From Artemisia argyi (Eukaryota; Streptophyta; Magnoliopsida; Asterales; Asteraceae): a DNA stretch of 64,000 nucleotides. The notes beneath the pieces were generated by a model, which saw only the letters and a program-made list of their open reading frames with translations, did no database searches and had not been told where the DNA came from. Positions 14,247 to 26,306 of this stretch are shown here, in pieces (position 1 is the first letter of the stretch; the number at the start of each line of letters is the position of its first letter). A program made the translations under genes and the position numbers. Where the stretch lies: assembly GCA_030686995.1 (NCBI GenBank), contig CM060687.1, forward strand, positions 167,882,090-167,946,089. The letters are read 5' to 3'.

Positions 14247-14654
14247 CTCCTAACAACCTCCCCATCATTTTGACGTACATCACGCGCTAAGAAACACCTC
14301 CCAACACCACGATTAACACCACCACAGCTCGAGTTCATCACCAAAACCATCTTTCTTTCGTTTTGTTGATACCGGCGGTCGAAGGAAGGAAAACCCACCA
14401 CCCTTTTTGTCATTCTAGCGACGGTGGGGGATAAGTACATGAATTTTCAAGAGTTTTTTATTAAATAAAGATTAAAAGTAATAAATATGAAGCTAAATAA
14501 CTGTTTGGTATCATTTTCTTTCTTTTTGTTGTTGTCGTTGTTATTGAGTCGCGAAAAAAAGGGATGCCGTGAGCTTGAGCTCACAGCCTTATGTATCGAG
14601 CCGAGTTTTTATTGAGTCGAGTCTTGGTCACAGGTTCGTGTCTAGGTTAAGATG

Positions 14655-14943
14655 GAGGGTTGTACATTGTGTTTAAATGATTGTGATATTGGGTATATGG
14701 GTGTTTTAATGCTATTAATGTAGAATGAGGGTTGTACATTGTGTTTAAATGATTGTAATATTGGGTGTAGGGGTGTTTTTAATGCTATTAACGTAGAATG
14801 AGGGTTGTACATTGTGTTTAAATGATTGTATATTGGGTGTAGGGGTGTTTTTAATGCTATTAATGTAGAATGAGGGTTGTTCATTGTGTTTAAATGATTG
14901 TAATATTGGGTGTAGGGGTGTTTTTAATACTATTAATATAGAA
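14655..14943. repeat. tandem repeat, 72-73 bp unit, four copies
   Basis: Units start with GAGGGTTGTACATTG at 14655, 14727, 14800 and 14872, so the period is 72-73 bp. Copies differ at few positions. The last copy is slightly shortened and adjoins the fold-back element. Confidence 0.85.
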
Positions 14944-14969
14944 TTCTAAGGAAAGTTTTCTGAATTTGT

Positions 14970-16301
14970 GGGTTATTAGACACAAAAGTTACTAAAGTTT
15001 GCCAAAAAGTGCGATTTGGTTACTAAAGTTTTTTTGGTTACAAAGAGGTAACTTAAGTAACGGGTTTTTCATTTAGGTTACTCAAAGAATAAAAATGTTA
15101 CATAAATGTTACTGCGAGGGTGGGCAACCGGCTAATTACCGGTTCCCCTTGTCCACGTCAGCACCAAAGTTTAAAATGTTACAAAAAAGTTACTATAGTT
15201 TACTGGTTTATTAAATAGGTTACTGAACTTTAACAAAAAGTTACTATGCGTTTTTTCTTTCTTTTTTTTTCTTTTTTTTAAAATTTTTTTTATTATATAT
15301 TTTTTTTTTTACATTTTTCTCCTTCGTATATCTTTGTATATTTTCGTACATTTCTATCCATTTTTATACGTTTATGTATGTTTTTCCCTCTTGTCGTACT
15401 ATCTTTACATTGTTTTACGTTTATGTACGTTTTTCTCCCTTGTCGTACGTTTTTCTTTAGTTTCGTACGTTTTTTGTCCATTTTTGTACGTTTTAATCTA
15501 TTTTTCGTATATTTTCATACGTTTTCATAGGTTTTCATAATTTTTTATTACATTTGTGTGCGCATTTATACGCTTGTGTACGTTTCATACATCTTTTTAC
15601 GTTTTCATACTAGTTTTACGTTTTTCTACACCTTTGTATGTTTTATACTTGTTATGTTTTATGCGTATGTAAAAATATGTATAAAAACGTGTATAAAAAG
15701 TGTATAAAAATGTGTGAAAATGTGTAAAAACAAACAAAAACGTATGAAAATGAAAAAAACGTAAGAAAAAATGTCTGAAAACGAAAAAAAGTAAGAAACG
15801 CAGATAGAAACATAAGTAAAACATACGAAAACGTAATAAACTGGGCGAAAAGGTTTAAAAACGGACAAAACGTAAGAAAAAAGGACAAAAACGTATGAAA
15901 ACGGAAAAAAACGTAAGATAAACGGGCAAAACGTAAGAAAAACGGATGAAAGTGTAAGAAAATTGGCGAAAACGTATAAAAACGAACGAAAACGTATGAA
16001 AACGGAAAACCCGTAAAAAAAGGATCAAAAAACGTAAGAAAAACGGACAAAAATGTATGAAAACCAAATTTTGAGTTAAGTATAAACGGTCGTTAGGATA
16101 AAGGACTAACAGTGCAAATGTTTGTTGCAAACGACCGTTAGCTAACGAAAAAAAAAAATCCCTGTAGTAGAAGGTTAAAACATACATAGTAACTTATATA
16201 ACCGGTTACCAAACTTGAGTAACCTCTTTGTAACCAAAAAAACTTTAGTAACCAAATCGCACTTTTTGGCAAACTTTAGTAACATTTTTGTCTAATAACC
16301 C
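14970..16301. mobile_element. fold-back / Mutator-like element with long inverted repeats
   Basis: Both ends carry the same inverted sequence: GGGTTATTAGACA, TTACTAAAGTTTGCC, AAAAAGTGCGATTTGG, then a TTTTTTTGGTTACAAAGAGG stretch, about 85 bp each. The interior is also palindromic at large scale: the left half (15290-15650) is rich in CGTACGTTTT-type units and the right half (15660-16060) in AAAACGTATGAAAACG-type units. No clear target-site duplication was found. Long terminal repeats without a transposase fit a Mutator-like fold-back element. Confidence 0.65.
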
Positions 16302-16549
16302 TAGTTTTTGTTGTACACAATGCTTTAGTTGTTGTAATTATGAAAATTGCTTGCTTTAAAGTGTTGTAAACCATGCATCATTTTTTGTACATCTGAATTT
16401 TTTTGGAGAGAGAGTCCTTCCTCCATTATAAGTAGTATAGATAACATAACATCCCTACGATTACATAAATCCTTAGAACAACGTAAAACATATAATTTAA
16501 CTACTACAAAGTTCTCAAGTCTAGTTATGCCAAACACTCCTTAAACTAG

Positions 16550-17701
16550 TTATCGAATGCGATCAATCTTCTTCTTGAGTTTTCCAAGGTACCTTCCAAA
16601 GCACTTGAACATTCCCTTTGTTTGTTTGAATTCCTCGGACTCGTTTTCAATTATTGGAAGTTCTTGGAGATAATCAAGAGATGCCAGTTTAGAGTTGGGG
16701 AGACCATCATCTTCGCTCATTGGTGATGACGATGATGAAGGTAAAAGAGAGCGAGCACGTTTCCCTTTAGTCTTAAACACTCTCTTACCACTTAGAGGAA
16801 CAAATATATGAGGAACGAAAGAATAGTCAAGACTAATTCCATTGTCATTTGGTGGAATAGGTGAGATGGCTCTAAAGAGGCGGGTGAGAAGCATCCCGTA
16901 TGGGAGAGCGGTTGTTCCAAGCACAGGTATATCGGCCATTCTTTTGGCCATGTAGTACGCCAAATTGAATGGTTGGCGAGTAGAAATACTATAGAGCATG
17001 TAGCAAAGACATGTGTTAACATGATCTCTATTTCCTGTAGAGCTTATAACATTAGCCCTAAAAACTTCTTCCCATTTCTTAAACTGAGGTTTAAGCTCAT
17101 TGAGTTCCATTCTAAATGGGTCCTTATCGACTTCATTTCCCGAATGATTTTCCCTAGTGTTTGAAGTTCCCACGAAAAGATGTTCACGAATCACTTCCTT
17201 ACTAACAACATGAGTGGCGTAAGTATGATTACGATCAACAGAGTCAAGACTTGTTAGTGGTCATTTATCCATGTAGAGACATGTACCATTATTTGGGATA
17301 CCTAGGATTTGAGCAAAATCTCTTAAGGGCGCGAAATTTTCCTGTTGGTTAGTTTTGAAGACTAAGGATATTTCACCATACTCGTTGCTAGAAAGAGCAA
17401 TGGTTGCATAGAATTATAGAATGAACCTAGGGAAAATTTATTTATCAATGTCTGGAATACAATCGAAGTTGATGGTGGCAAAGTTTTTTCGAATGGGTGT
17501 TCCTTCTAGGAAGGATGGATCAATGGTTCTCACTTCAAGAACATAACGTTTTTCTAAACCCTTGAAGTTTTTGATTTGATCGGAAGTGAGACCTTTGGTC
17601 ATATGATGTTTAGGTAGGTACTTAAGAGTGTCCTTATGATCGGAGAATGTTGCAGGAGGTATGATGGTTTCTGTAAACACAAGTAGCCCATTTAAGACCA
17701 A
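16550..17701 (-). pseudogene. retroelement-associated protein pseudogene (plant transposon-protein type)
   Basis: One frame runs through the whole segment, broken by three stops near 17436, 17412 and 17266. The central part reads NRDHVNTCLCYMLYSIS and then NLAYYMAKRMADI, followed by PYGMLLTRLFRAI. This pattern is typical of the plant family often labelled putative plant transposon protein, which occurs in retroelement ORFs of unknown function. The C-terminus has a serine-rich acidic stretch (SSSSSPMSEDDG) and ends in a lysine-rich tail. The family call is from memory of its motif style. The element it belonged to, and its LTRs, were not resolved. Confidence 0.5.
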
Positions 17702-17909
17702 GTTAGTGTCAATTTAAGATTTGATGTTCTAGTGTGTACCTATATGACAACAATGTGGAGGGGCGGTTATCTTGGACTCATTTAAATGATTAAAACGTCT
17801 TATAATGCAAAATTTTTACTCAAACTAGAGATAACCCAAACGCTCCTAATTCAATGTAGCTTCGATTGAATGTACCCGAAAATACGTATTAGTTATGTAT
17901 TCCCTTTAG
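17702..17909. other. flank of the pseudogene, host of the gag-only element
   Basis: Non-coding in all frames. It ends in the CATTC target site. With 26307-26547 and 43349-43700 it forms one continuous sequence once the two inserted LTR elements are taken out. Confidence 0.5.
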
Positions 17910-17914
17910 CATTC

Positions 17915-19335
17915 TGATGAGGCGAAAAATGAACCACTTTTAGGGGGTCATTTAATCCCGGAATTGAATTTATTTGATCAAATATTACCCTAAATCGTTC
18001 CTTTTGTGATTTTAGGTACTTTGGGAGTGAAATCTGGAAAAGGAAGCAATTCGGACGTTTTTGGAGCATAAAAGTGAAGAAAACGCCAAAGACTTAATTT
18101 TCCATGCTGGAAACAGTGTATTACGGCGTCAAGAGGAAATTCCTGACGGCGTCAAGAGTAAAATCCATGACGACCCAGAAGAAACGTGAAGGCGTCACAA
18201 CAAGAGCGTCAAGAGTTAAATTCATGACGGCCTGCATAAGGTGTACACATGACGGCGTCAGACCCAGATCTAGGCAGTCCGAGGAACTATTTGGCGGCGA
18301 GATGACGGCGTCAGACATTTGTTCTTGACACCGTCACCTTCTAAAATCTATATATAGTTTTCTATTTTTCATTCATTGAGAGGAACTTGTGTGGAGAAAC
18401 CCTAGGTCCGAACTTTGTGAACCCTAGCTCGTATTTTATTGTAAATTCAAGGGTTTTCACCCCTTGAATCCTTTCATGTGCTATTAAGATAAGTCTTCTC
18501 TTTAATTCAATCAATATGTCTATGTGTTGGTTGTCTATATCTTGTGCTTGTCTTGATTTCAACATGCTAGGCTAGATTTATCTTGTGTTTGCTTAGATCT
18601 AATGAAATCTAGATGTTAATTATGTGTTGATTACTTGTTTATGGTTGTATTGGATGAATGATTTCAATGTTAGGCTTAAGAAAACTGGCAGATCTCCATT
18701 GTGTAACATGTTTGAACGTCTTAGAAAACATGAACCGATGTGTACTAGGTTTTATTGGTTGTATTTAATGCATGAGTAAATTCTAATGATCCCATGTTAG
18801 GAGCTTCTTAGCCGGCTCGACATAGGAGTGAAGTAGGCACTCATAGGATTGGGGAAGTAAGTACGCCACCCCATGAATGGTATTAAGGAATACAATCCGT
18901 CATCCACGCAACTATAACAAGTAATTAACGCGTAAAAGATATCTAGGGAGTAGTGAAATCTAAGTAAACACATTTCTCCCATATATTGCTCACAACCTTA
19001 GTTTAATTTAGTTTATTTTCATTTTAGTATTTTATTTTGATTGCATCTTTAGTATTGGGTTAGTTGATTAGCAACTAATTCCGCCCAAATCCTTCAAACC
19101 CGAGATTTTTATTTGTTTTCCTAAAAATATAAAAAATACAAAAAGAATCATCCCTCATCTCTAGACCTAGTCTTTAGGTTTTCTAATCCTAGCGACACTA
19201 TTCCTAGCTGAACGATCAATCCCCCGTTACTTGTCATTATACTATAGTACATCGATCAGGTACACTGCCTGGTGGGGGCTGTAAGCTTCTCGAGATCCCT
19301 CGAGAGGTAAAGCCTGGTGCAAACCCCACGCATCA
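17915..19335 (+). repeat. 5' LTR of the gag-only element
   Basis: Runs from TGATGAGGCGAAAAATG to CCCCACGCATCA. It has a TATA box (TATATATA, about 18349-18356) with TGACG-rich sequence upstream. The 67-codon minus-strand frames at 18362-18565 and 25327-25530 are identical only because the LTRs are duplicates. Confidence 0.9.
18118..18356 (+). promoter_or_regulatory. LTR promoter: TGACG-palindrome cluster and TATA box
   Basis: About nine variants of TGACGGCGTCA lie between 18118 and 18340, just upstream of TATATATA (18349-18356). The motif is two TGACG half-sites facing each other around one base. TGACG is the core of as-1-type sites bound by TGA bZIP factors in plants; binding here is inferred. 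The cluster is kept in the 3' LTR and in the solo LTR at 39219, but its copies differ. Confidence 0.5.
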
Positions 19336-19340
19336 AGTTT

Positions 19341-19360
19341 TAGGCGCCGCAGCCCGGGGA
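19341..19360 (+). other. primer binding site, degenerate
   Basis: Five bases after the LTR end lies TAGGCGCCGCAGCCCGGGGA. It resembles the TGGCGCCGTTGCC-type site of Athila/Tat elements, complementary to the 3' end of a plant tRNA-Asp, with several mismatches. Confidence 0.5.
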
Positions 19361-19506
19361 ATAGTTATTGTCTAGGTTAGAATCTCTTTTTATTAGGTCT
19401 ACTTGCTAGATTGCTTTCTAGTAAGATTTTATTTTTATTTTTAAGTTCTCTTTAGTCTATCTTATTTCTTTGTGTTTTTGTTCGTAACTTTTCACCACCC
19501 GATATC

Positions 19507-22457
19507 ATGGACGATATGAACATCTTTGAACCCGTCATTCCACCACAACAAAACCCACCACTAGAACCTCTTAGGCCCCGAACCTTAGGTAGGGATGGCA
19601 ACGGGGCGAGGAATGTCAGGGATTGTACTTACCATCCCCATCCCCGTTTTACACTCTCTATCCCCATCCCCGTCCCCGTCCCCATCCCCATTGGGGAATT
19701 GCTTTACATCCCCAATGGGGATCGGGGATCCCCGCGGGGATTCGGGGATTCTCCATGCTTATGAAATAACATAAAAATTCCACCAACTAGTCAAATATAT
19801 AAAGAATTTTGACTCATAAAGTACCTCAACAAACGTACATCGCACATAGTTATATTAATTAGAATTTCAATTCAACTTTAAAGCATCGTAAACATTGTAA
19901 CATCAAAGATAATATAAAAACAATATGTATCATATTTGTGTATTCGGACAAAGTAGTTAAGTAATATGTAATTGTTACTTCTACTTCTACTTCTAAATCT
20001 AAATGTGTTTGATCCTATAAATATCACATATACATATAAACATACATGTCGATACTCATAAACATATGTACATATACATATACAAGTTAATCGAGTATAG
20101 ATAAAACATATAAATTTTAAATAATTATACACTAGAAAGATCGGGGTCGGGGCCGGGTTCGGGGATTTATGTTATCCCCATTCCCGCCCCATCCCCGGTT
20201 TAATATTTTAGGGGATTCCCCATCCGGGTCAACTCGGGGATTCCCCAGTCAAATCGGGTTTGGGGATCGGGTCTCCATCGGGTACGGATTTTTTTGCCAT
20301 CCCTAACCTTAGGAGAGTATTCCTGACCTAGCCACCAAGGCTATCGAAACACCATTGAGCTCACTGGAGCCAATATGACCCCCTTGCGATCTGACACCAT
20401 CCGGTTGGTGCAAAGCGGATGTGCAATCCATGGACTTCGTTCCGAAGATCCAAATCAACATCTCAAGGACTTCCTTAAAAATCGTAGACTCCATAGACCT
20501 AGATGTTGCAACTAGAGATACAACTCGATTACGCCTATTCCAATTCTCTCTACGTGATCAAGCTAGTCAATGGCTTGAGCGTTTACCCGCGGGATCCATC
20601 ACCATATAGGATGATCTCACCACTCGTTTCCTTGCTCAATTTTTCCCACCGGGGAGAACTACTAAGCTTAGAAATGACATTTTGATGTTCCAACAACGTC
20701 AAAATGAAACTCTCTATGAAGCATGGACTCGTTTCAAGGACTTACTCCAAAAAGTCCCTCATCATGGCATAGATCTTTGGCTCCAAGTCCAAATCTTCTA
20801 TGACCATATCGATCTCTCCACGAGGCGAGCCATTGACCAATCCGCCAGTGGTAGGCTACGTGATCTAAGTGCGGAACAATCATGGGAACTCATAGAAGAT
20901 CTTGCTCTCTATGACAATGAAAGTTGGAATGATCCCCGTGATTTGAACAAAACGGCCAAGGCAATATCTTTGCCTTCGAACAACTCTAGCACTCCCGACC
21001 ATAGGATCATGGAACTTGAGGACCAAGTCAAGTTTCTCACGAAATCTTACGAAGCTCCTAAGCCTTCAAGCCAAGTGAACAAAATCACTTCTTCATGCGA
21101 ATTATGCAGTGGTCTCCATGACACTCGTGATTGTGTGGAACTCCCCGGAACAGCTTTTGCAGACTACGCATTCTCGCGTACCGACGAAGCCGGAGATAAG
21201 TGGTACACTTTAAAACCCGAGCCAAACCCTTACGGTGATTCCTACAACCTCTTTTGGAAAAATCACCCAAACCTTAGGTGGAAACAAAATCAAGCCAATT
21301 CTTCCAATCCGCCTAATCGTTACCAACCAAATGGTCCACCCTCCAACCGTACTTTCAACAACAATCCTTCTAACAACTATGGTAGTACCAACAATCTTGA
21401 AGGATTGATGTCTAAGTTCATGGCATCTCAAGAAGCTAGCATAGCTAGGTTTGAAACCGAATTCAACCAACAACAAACGGAGATGACCAACAAGATAGAC
21501 AACTTGTTGAAAGCCCTCAACAACCAAGCGTTAACTACACCTAGGAAGGACACTAGGGACGCCAATAACGGAATCCAAATTAAGGACCCCTCATCATCCA
21601 AACATGTCCACTTTGTCAATGTTGTCACCATTATGCCAATAGATAAGGAGATAGAAGACAGTGACAAAGATGAAGTTGGAGTAGAAACCGAGACTAGGGA
21701 TGAAAGTAGGGAAGTTGAGGTTAATAGGGGAGAGGAATTAGAGGAGGTAGAGACTATAGAAAAGCACTTTGATAAGTTGCCCACCAAGGAAGAACGGGAA
21801 TACCATAAGTATTTATTCGATAGTCCCGAGACACCATATATCCTTGGCACACCCCTTATCAAAATGGGAGACCCCTCTAACATCAACATACCATGCAACA
21901 TCGGGCACATGCATATATGGAAAGCTTACATCGATCCTAGATCTCCTGTAAACATCATGACTAGGACTTATTACAATTGGGTGATGAAGAAACAACTTGA
22001 TTATAGGATGATGCCCAATAAGAATTTGATAAGTAATTTTGTAGGAAGAGTGAAGGGATTACATGTGATCATAGGTAATTTCACCTATGAGATCGATTTT
22101 ATGATAGTAGAAGACACTCGTCCGGTGATAGATGATTGCCTAAGCCAAGTAATATTTGGAAAACCATTTGTTGAGGCCACTAGGATGAGTTATGATCCGA
22201 CTTTAGGGATAGTTAGGTTAAAGGAAGAGAATGATAAGATTGCCTACCAAATACCGTACAAAATTGAGCAATACTGCCTTCTCTCTCATATAGAAAAGGA
22301 ACACAAGCAAGCCGCTTATTATAGGAATGATGAGGATAGACGTAGAGGAGTAGAGTATGTGAAGAATAGGATGCTTGGTTTCTACAAGGAAGGTCCGGAA
22401 TACAAAACTGGCTTAGAAGACGACCTAGAGAGTGAAACCAACGACGGGGTCACGTAG
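19507..22457 (+). pseudogene. gag: gag-protease gene, broken by a MITE, a frame shift and stops
   Basis: The frame starts MDDMNIFEPVIPPQQNPP at 19507. It is cut at 19589 by a hAT MITE and resumes after 20313. Further damage is a stop shortly after the MITE, an extra A in a run near 20480, and a stop just before 20610. From 20682 it is open for 591 codons. The open part holds the capsid-like region (WTRFKDLLQKVPHHG), a zinc knuckle CELCSGLHDTRDC (C-X2-C-X3-H-X4-C, one residue shorter than usual), and a retropepsin-like segment in which the expected D-T/S-G reads DPRSPVNIM. The protein would be a particle component binding RNA. Similar gag ORFs are common in Anthemideae genomes, often annotated MAK10-like. 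Confidence 0.8.
19590..20305. mobile_element. hAT MITE inserted in gag, 716 bp
   Basis: The ends are TAGGGATGGCAA and its inverted copy, a perfect 12-bp match, flanked by the 8-bp duplication ACCTTAGG at 19582-19589 and 20306-20313. Subterminal regions are rich in CCCCATCCCC and GGGGAT motifs. There is no transposase. It belongs to the hAT superfamily but to a different family from 11472-14246. Confidence 0.9.
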
Positions 22458-24882
22458 TAACCTATGATCTTGAGTCTAGCTACAAGACTCGTAAATAAAG
22501 AAAAGCACTTCTTAGGAGGCAACCCATGCTTTGTGTGATATTTATTTTGTTTGTTTGTTATTTGCTTCCGTATGCATGCTTTATTTTTATTGTTGGTAGA
22601 TCATGTTTCAAAACTAAATAGTGGAAATACTTTATTTTGTTGTTTGGCCTAGTCTTAACTTCACCCAAAGGTATTTTTGCAAAAGATAAGTGTAAGGGGA
22701 AACCCCAAATATGTTTTTAAGAAACAAACCGATCATGATTCTCCACAATATTAAGTGAACATGTATATTCGTATTTGTTAGAGTCAAATGCTTATATCGA
22801 GTCATAATGAAGTTTTACAGGATTTTCCAGGAAGTAGAACCAAGTTTTTCCAGAAATTTTTCGGAAACTTAACATAAGAATTTCTGCAGGTTACTTCTGA
22901 CGGCGTTATGAGTTCACTCTTGACGGCGTCACGTGTAAAAATCTGGAAATTTTACCAGTTTTGTTTTTCTAACGGAGTCTTAAAGTTTTTGTTGAATTAT
23001 TAGTTTTATAATCTTCAGGAAATCTGCAAACATCATTCACAAGCATTATATCTTATTTTGTTTTCTAGGATTTAGTAACATATGTAGATTGCCGCTAATT
23101 TTATGCGAGGTTGCCTTGTCTGTTTTCTCAGGTTTTTATAGGTTATGTATGACAAGAAGATGATTATTTTTTCTAGAAGGGATGCTTTGATTGTTCATTT
23201 TCTTGGAGGAAGATCTAACCTGGCCACCTTATTATCCATACCGAGCGAATCAGGGGAGTATTTGATTTCATTTGTTTTACTTATTTCACTTTTACATTCT
23301 TTACTTGAACATTGGGGACAATGTTCATCCTAAGTGTAAGGGGAGGGTAAAATGATGATACCTTACAGATACACTTTCACTTGAGTTTGTTTGTTTAATA
23401 GTAGATGTGTAATAAAACTATGAGAAATACTTGTTAGTGCAATTTTAGCGCCAAATTTAATTTTTTTTACAACATTTAGGAGTGAAACTTTAGCCATAGC
23501 AAGCGTCTCATGGATAGGAGATTGTATGACTAGCACATAACCGTATCATTCAGAAAAATTTTCCACCCAAATATGTGAGGTTCGCCTTTAGATTTGATAG
23601 GAAAAGCATTTACTATTAGTGCTTATGAGTGTACCGGTAGCATTTATATTCTAGAACTTGCGTTAGTGATGCATCCCGAGACCGCTAGTGAGACTACATT
23701 CGAGTAGTAGGATTTACTACATGATAAGAGGCATTAGGATCACCCTTGTGTTAAACCCGTATCATAATTACTTGACCATCTAAGTCATATTACTTGGCTA
23801 GTAAAGTCAACTAATTTTTCCCACAACCTTAGCGTTGTACTCATTTTTAGTACACGAAACCCCTAATACACCCCTCCGAGCCTATCTTTTCGTTTCTAAC
23901 TTTAAGCATTTTACTTAAAGGAAGAATTTGTTACACCCCACTTAAATGTACACCCAAATCGCCTTAGCCTTCCGTGTATGCACTCATCTTTAGTGCATTA
24001 TTGTTATTTGTTAAAACCTAAGTTAATTATCTAATTGATTACATGGTTGCTAAGTCGAGTCATATCCTTGTACATATTGTTTTGGGACGATTGAGACTCA
24101 TGGGTAAAGTACTTATTTTATGGAGTAATGGGGAAGAACATCATATATTACCCCCGTATGTGCGTTAATCTTAAAAGTACTCCAAGTGTTTTGATTTTCT
24201 TAATTCGAGTCATTAGATTAGTTATTTGTAAAGTATGTAAAAATTCAAGTGTAAGGGGAATGTTCATTCCTTATGATGTGAAAAAAAAAATCGAAAAAAC
24301 AAAAAAAAAAAGAAAAAAAAAAAGAGAAAAAACATACAGACTACCATCCCGTTTCATTCTATGTTTATTTTATTATTTTGTTATTTTTCATTTATTAGCT
24401 TAAGTCAAGTCTAGTCTTGGCTTAGCAACGCCATATTGTACATGTAATTAACCAAGATTGTTAACTCGCCACCAGTAAAGACTGCATATATCCAACAAAA
24501 CCGTGTATTTCATATCCCTACACCTAACATTACAACCCTTTAAAAGACCTCTTTGATAGTTTATCCTAGGTGCTTACGCCATGTGGTGGAGGTTTGATCC
24601 TTTCCCAAGCCTATGGTAATCTATTTTGCTATGACAGGTAGTGAAAGATATTTTCCGTTTCCTTATTGTGATATAACTTTATTACACCCGAGAGATGTGA
24701 GTATCTAAACACTATTCGTGAGGTGCTAGTGTATGCCATCCGTGCTTGTCTTTGATCTTTAGTGGAACGATTATTTGTTGTAATTACTTTTATATTAGTG
24801 TTAAATGACCCCTAACTTGTATTTTGATTACAATAAAAGCACATTTGCTTGAGGACAAGCAAATCTCAAGTGTAAGGGTATA
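22458..24882 (+). other. non-coding 3' internal region of the gag-only element
   Basis: No retroviral domain was seen in any frame. The stretch includes two more TGACGGCGT-type motifs (22900-22945), an A-rich tract (about 24280-24335) and a polypurine-like AAGTGTAAGGGTATA just before the 3' LTR. Similar GTGTAAGGGGA motifs recur at about 22690, 23333 and 24250. Confidence 0.6.
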
Positions 24883-26301
24883 TGATGAGGCGAAAAATGA
24901 ACCACTTTTAGGGGGTCATTTAAGCCTGGAATTGAATTTATTTGATCAACTATTACCCTAAATCATTCCTTTTGTGATTTTAGGTACTTTGGGAGTGAAA
25001 TCTAGAAAAGGAATCAATTCGGACATTTTTGGAGCATAAAAGTGAAGAAAACGCCAAAGACTTAATTTTCCATGCTGGAAACAGTGTATGACGGCGTCAG
25101 GAAATTCCTGACGGCATCAAGAGTAAAATCCATGACGACCTAGAAGAAACGTGAAGGCGTCACAACAAGAGCGTCAAGAGTTAAATTCATGACGGCCTGC
25201 ATAAGGTGTACACATGGCGGCGTCAGACCCAGATCTAGGCAGTCCGAGGAACTATTTGGCGGCGAGATGACGGCGTCAGACATTTGTTCTTGACGCCGTC
25301 ACCTTCTAAAATCTATATATAGTTTTCTATTTTTCATTCATTGAGAGGAACTTGTGTGGAGAAACCCTAGGGCCGAACTTTGTGAACCCTAGCTCGTATT
25401 TTATTGTAAATTCAAGGGTTTTCACCCCTTGAATCCTTTCATGTGCTATTAAGATAAGTCTTCTCTTTAATTCAATCAATATGTCTATGTGTTGGTTGTC
25501 TATATCTTGTGCTTGTCTTGATTTCAACATGCTAGGCTAGATTTATCTTGTGTTTGCTTAGATCTAATGAAATCTAGATGTTAATTATGTGTTGATTACT
25601 TGTTTATGGTTGTATTGGATGAATGATTTCAATGTTAGGCTTAAGAAAACTGGCAGATCTCCATTGTGTAACATGCTTGAACGTCTTAGGAAACATGAAC
25701 CGATGTGTATTAGGTTTTATTGGTTGTATTTAATGCATGAGTAAATTCTAATGATCCCATGTTAGGAGCTTTTTAGCCGGCTCGACATAGGAGTGAAGTA
25801 GGCGCTCATTGGATTGGGGAAGTAAGTACGCCACCCCATGAATGATATTAAGGAATACAATCCGTCATCCACGCAACTATAACAAGTAATTAACGTGTAA
25901 AAGATATCTAGGGAGTAGTGAAATCTAAGTAAACACATTTCTCCCATATATTGCTCACAACCTTAGTTTAATTTAGTTTATTTTCATTTTAGTATTTTAT
26001 TTTGATTGCATCTTTAGTATTGGGTTAGTTGATTAGCAATTAATTCCGCCCAAATCCTTCAAACCCGAGATTTTTATTTGTTTTCCTAAAAATATAAAAA
26101 AATACAAAAAGAATCATCCCACATCTCTAGACCTAGTCTTTAGGTTTTCTAATCCTAGCGACACTATTCCTAGCTGAACGATCAATCCCCCGGTACTTGT
26201 CATTATACTATGCTACATCGATCAGGTACATTGCCTGGTGGGGGTTGTAAGCTTCTCGAGATCCCTCGAGAGGTAAAGCCTGGTGCAAACCCCACACATC
26301 A
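24883..26301 (+). repeat. 3' LTR of the gag-only element
   Basis: Runs from TGATGAGGCGAAAAATG to CCCCACACATCA, 1419 bp, collinear with 17915-19335. It lacks a few bases in the TGACG cluster present in the 5' copy. Confidence 0.9.
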
Positions 26302-26306
26302 CATTC

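Larger units (their letters stand above)
17915..26301 (+). mobile_element. gag-only Ty3/gypsy element (Athila/Tat-like), non-autonomous
   Basis: Two LTRs of 1421 and 1419 bp bound it, flanked by a perfect 5-bp duplication CATTC (17910-17914 and 26302-26306). The 5' LTR is followed by a degenerate primer binding site. The only coding sequence is gag plus a protease-like segment (19507-22457). The 2.4 kb downstream has no reverse transcriptase, RNase H or integrase, so it would need proteins from an autonomous relative. The two LTRs differ at multiple positions (for example in the 18118-18140 region), so the insertion is not recent. Confidence 0.85.

Noticed and set aside
14642..14884. Protein with a 24-residue repeat
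   Set aside because: It is the translation of the 72-73 bp tandem repeat; the period is a multiple of three in only part of the array.
15597..16187. Phe-rich minus-strand frames of up to 132 codons
   Set aside because: They arise from the A-rich CGTAAG/CGTATG array of the fold-back element and have no domain.
18362..18565. A 67-codon frame identical at 25327-25530, suggesting a conserved protein
   Set aside because: The identity comes from the two LTRs being duplicates; the frame has no domain and is not intact in the solo LTR at 39219.
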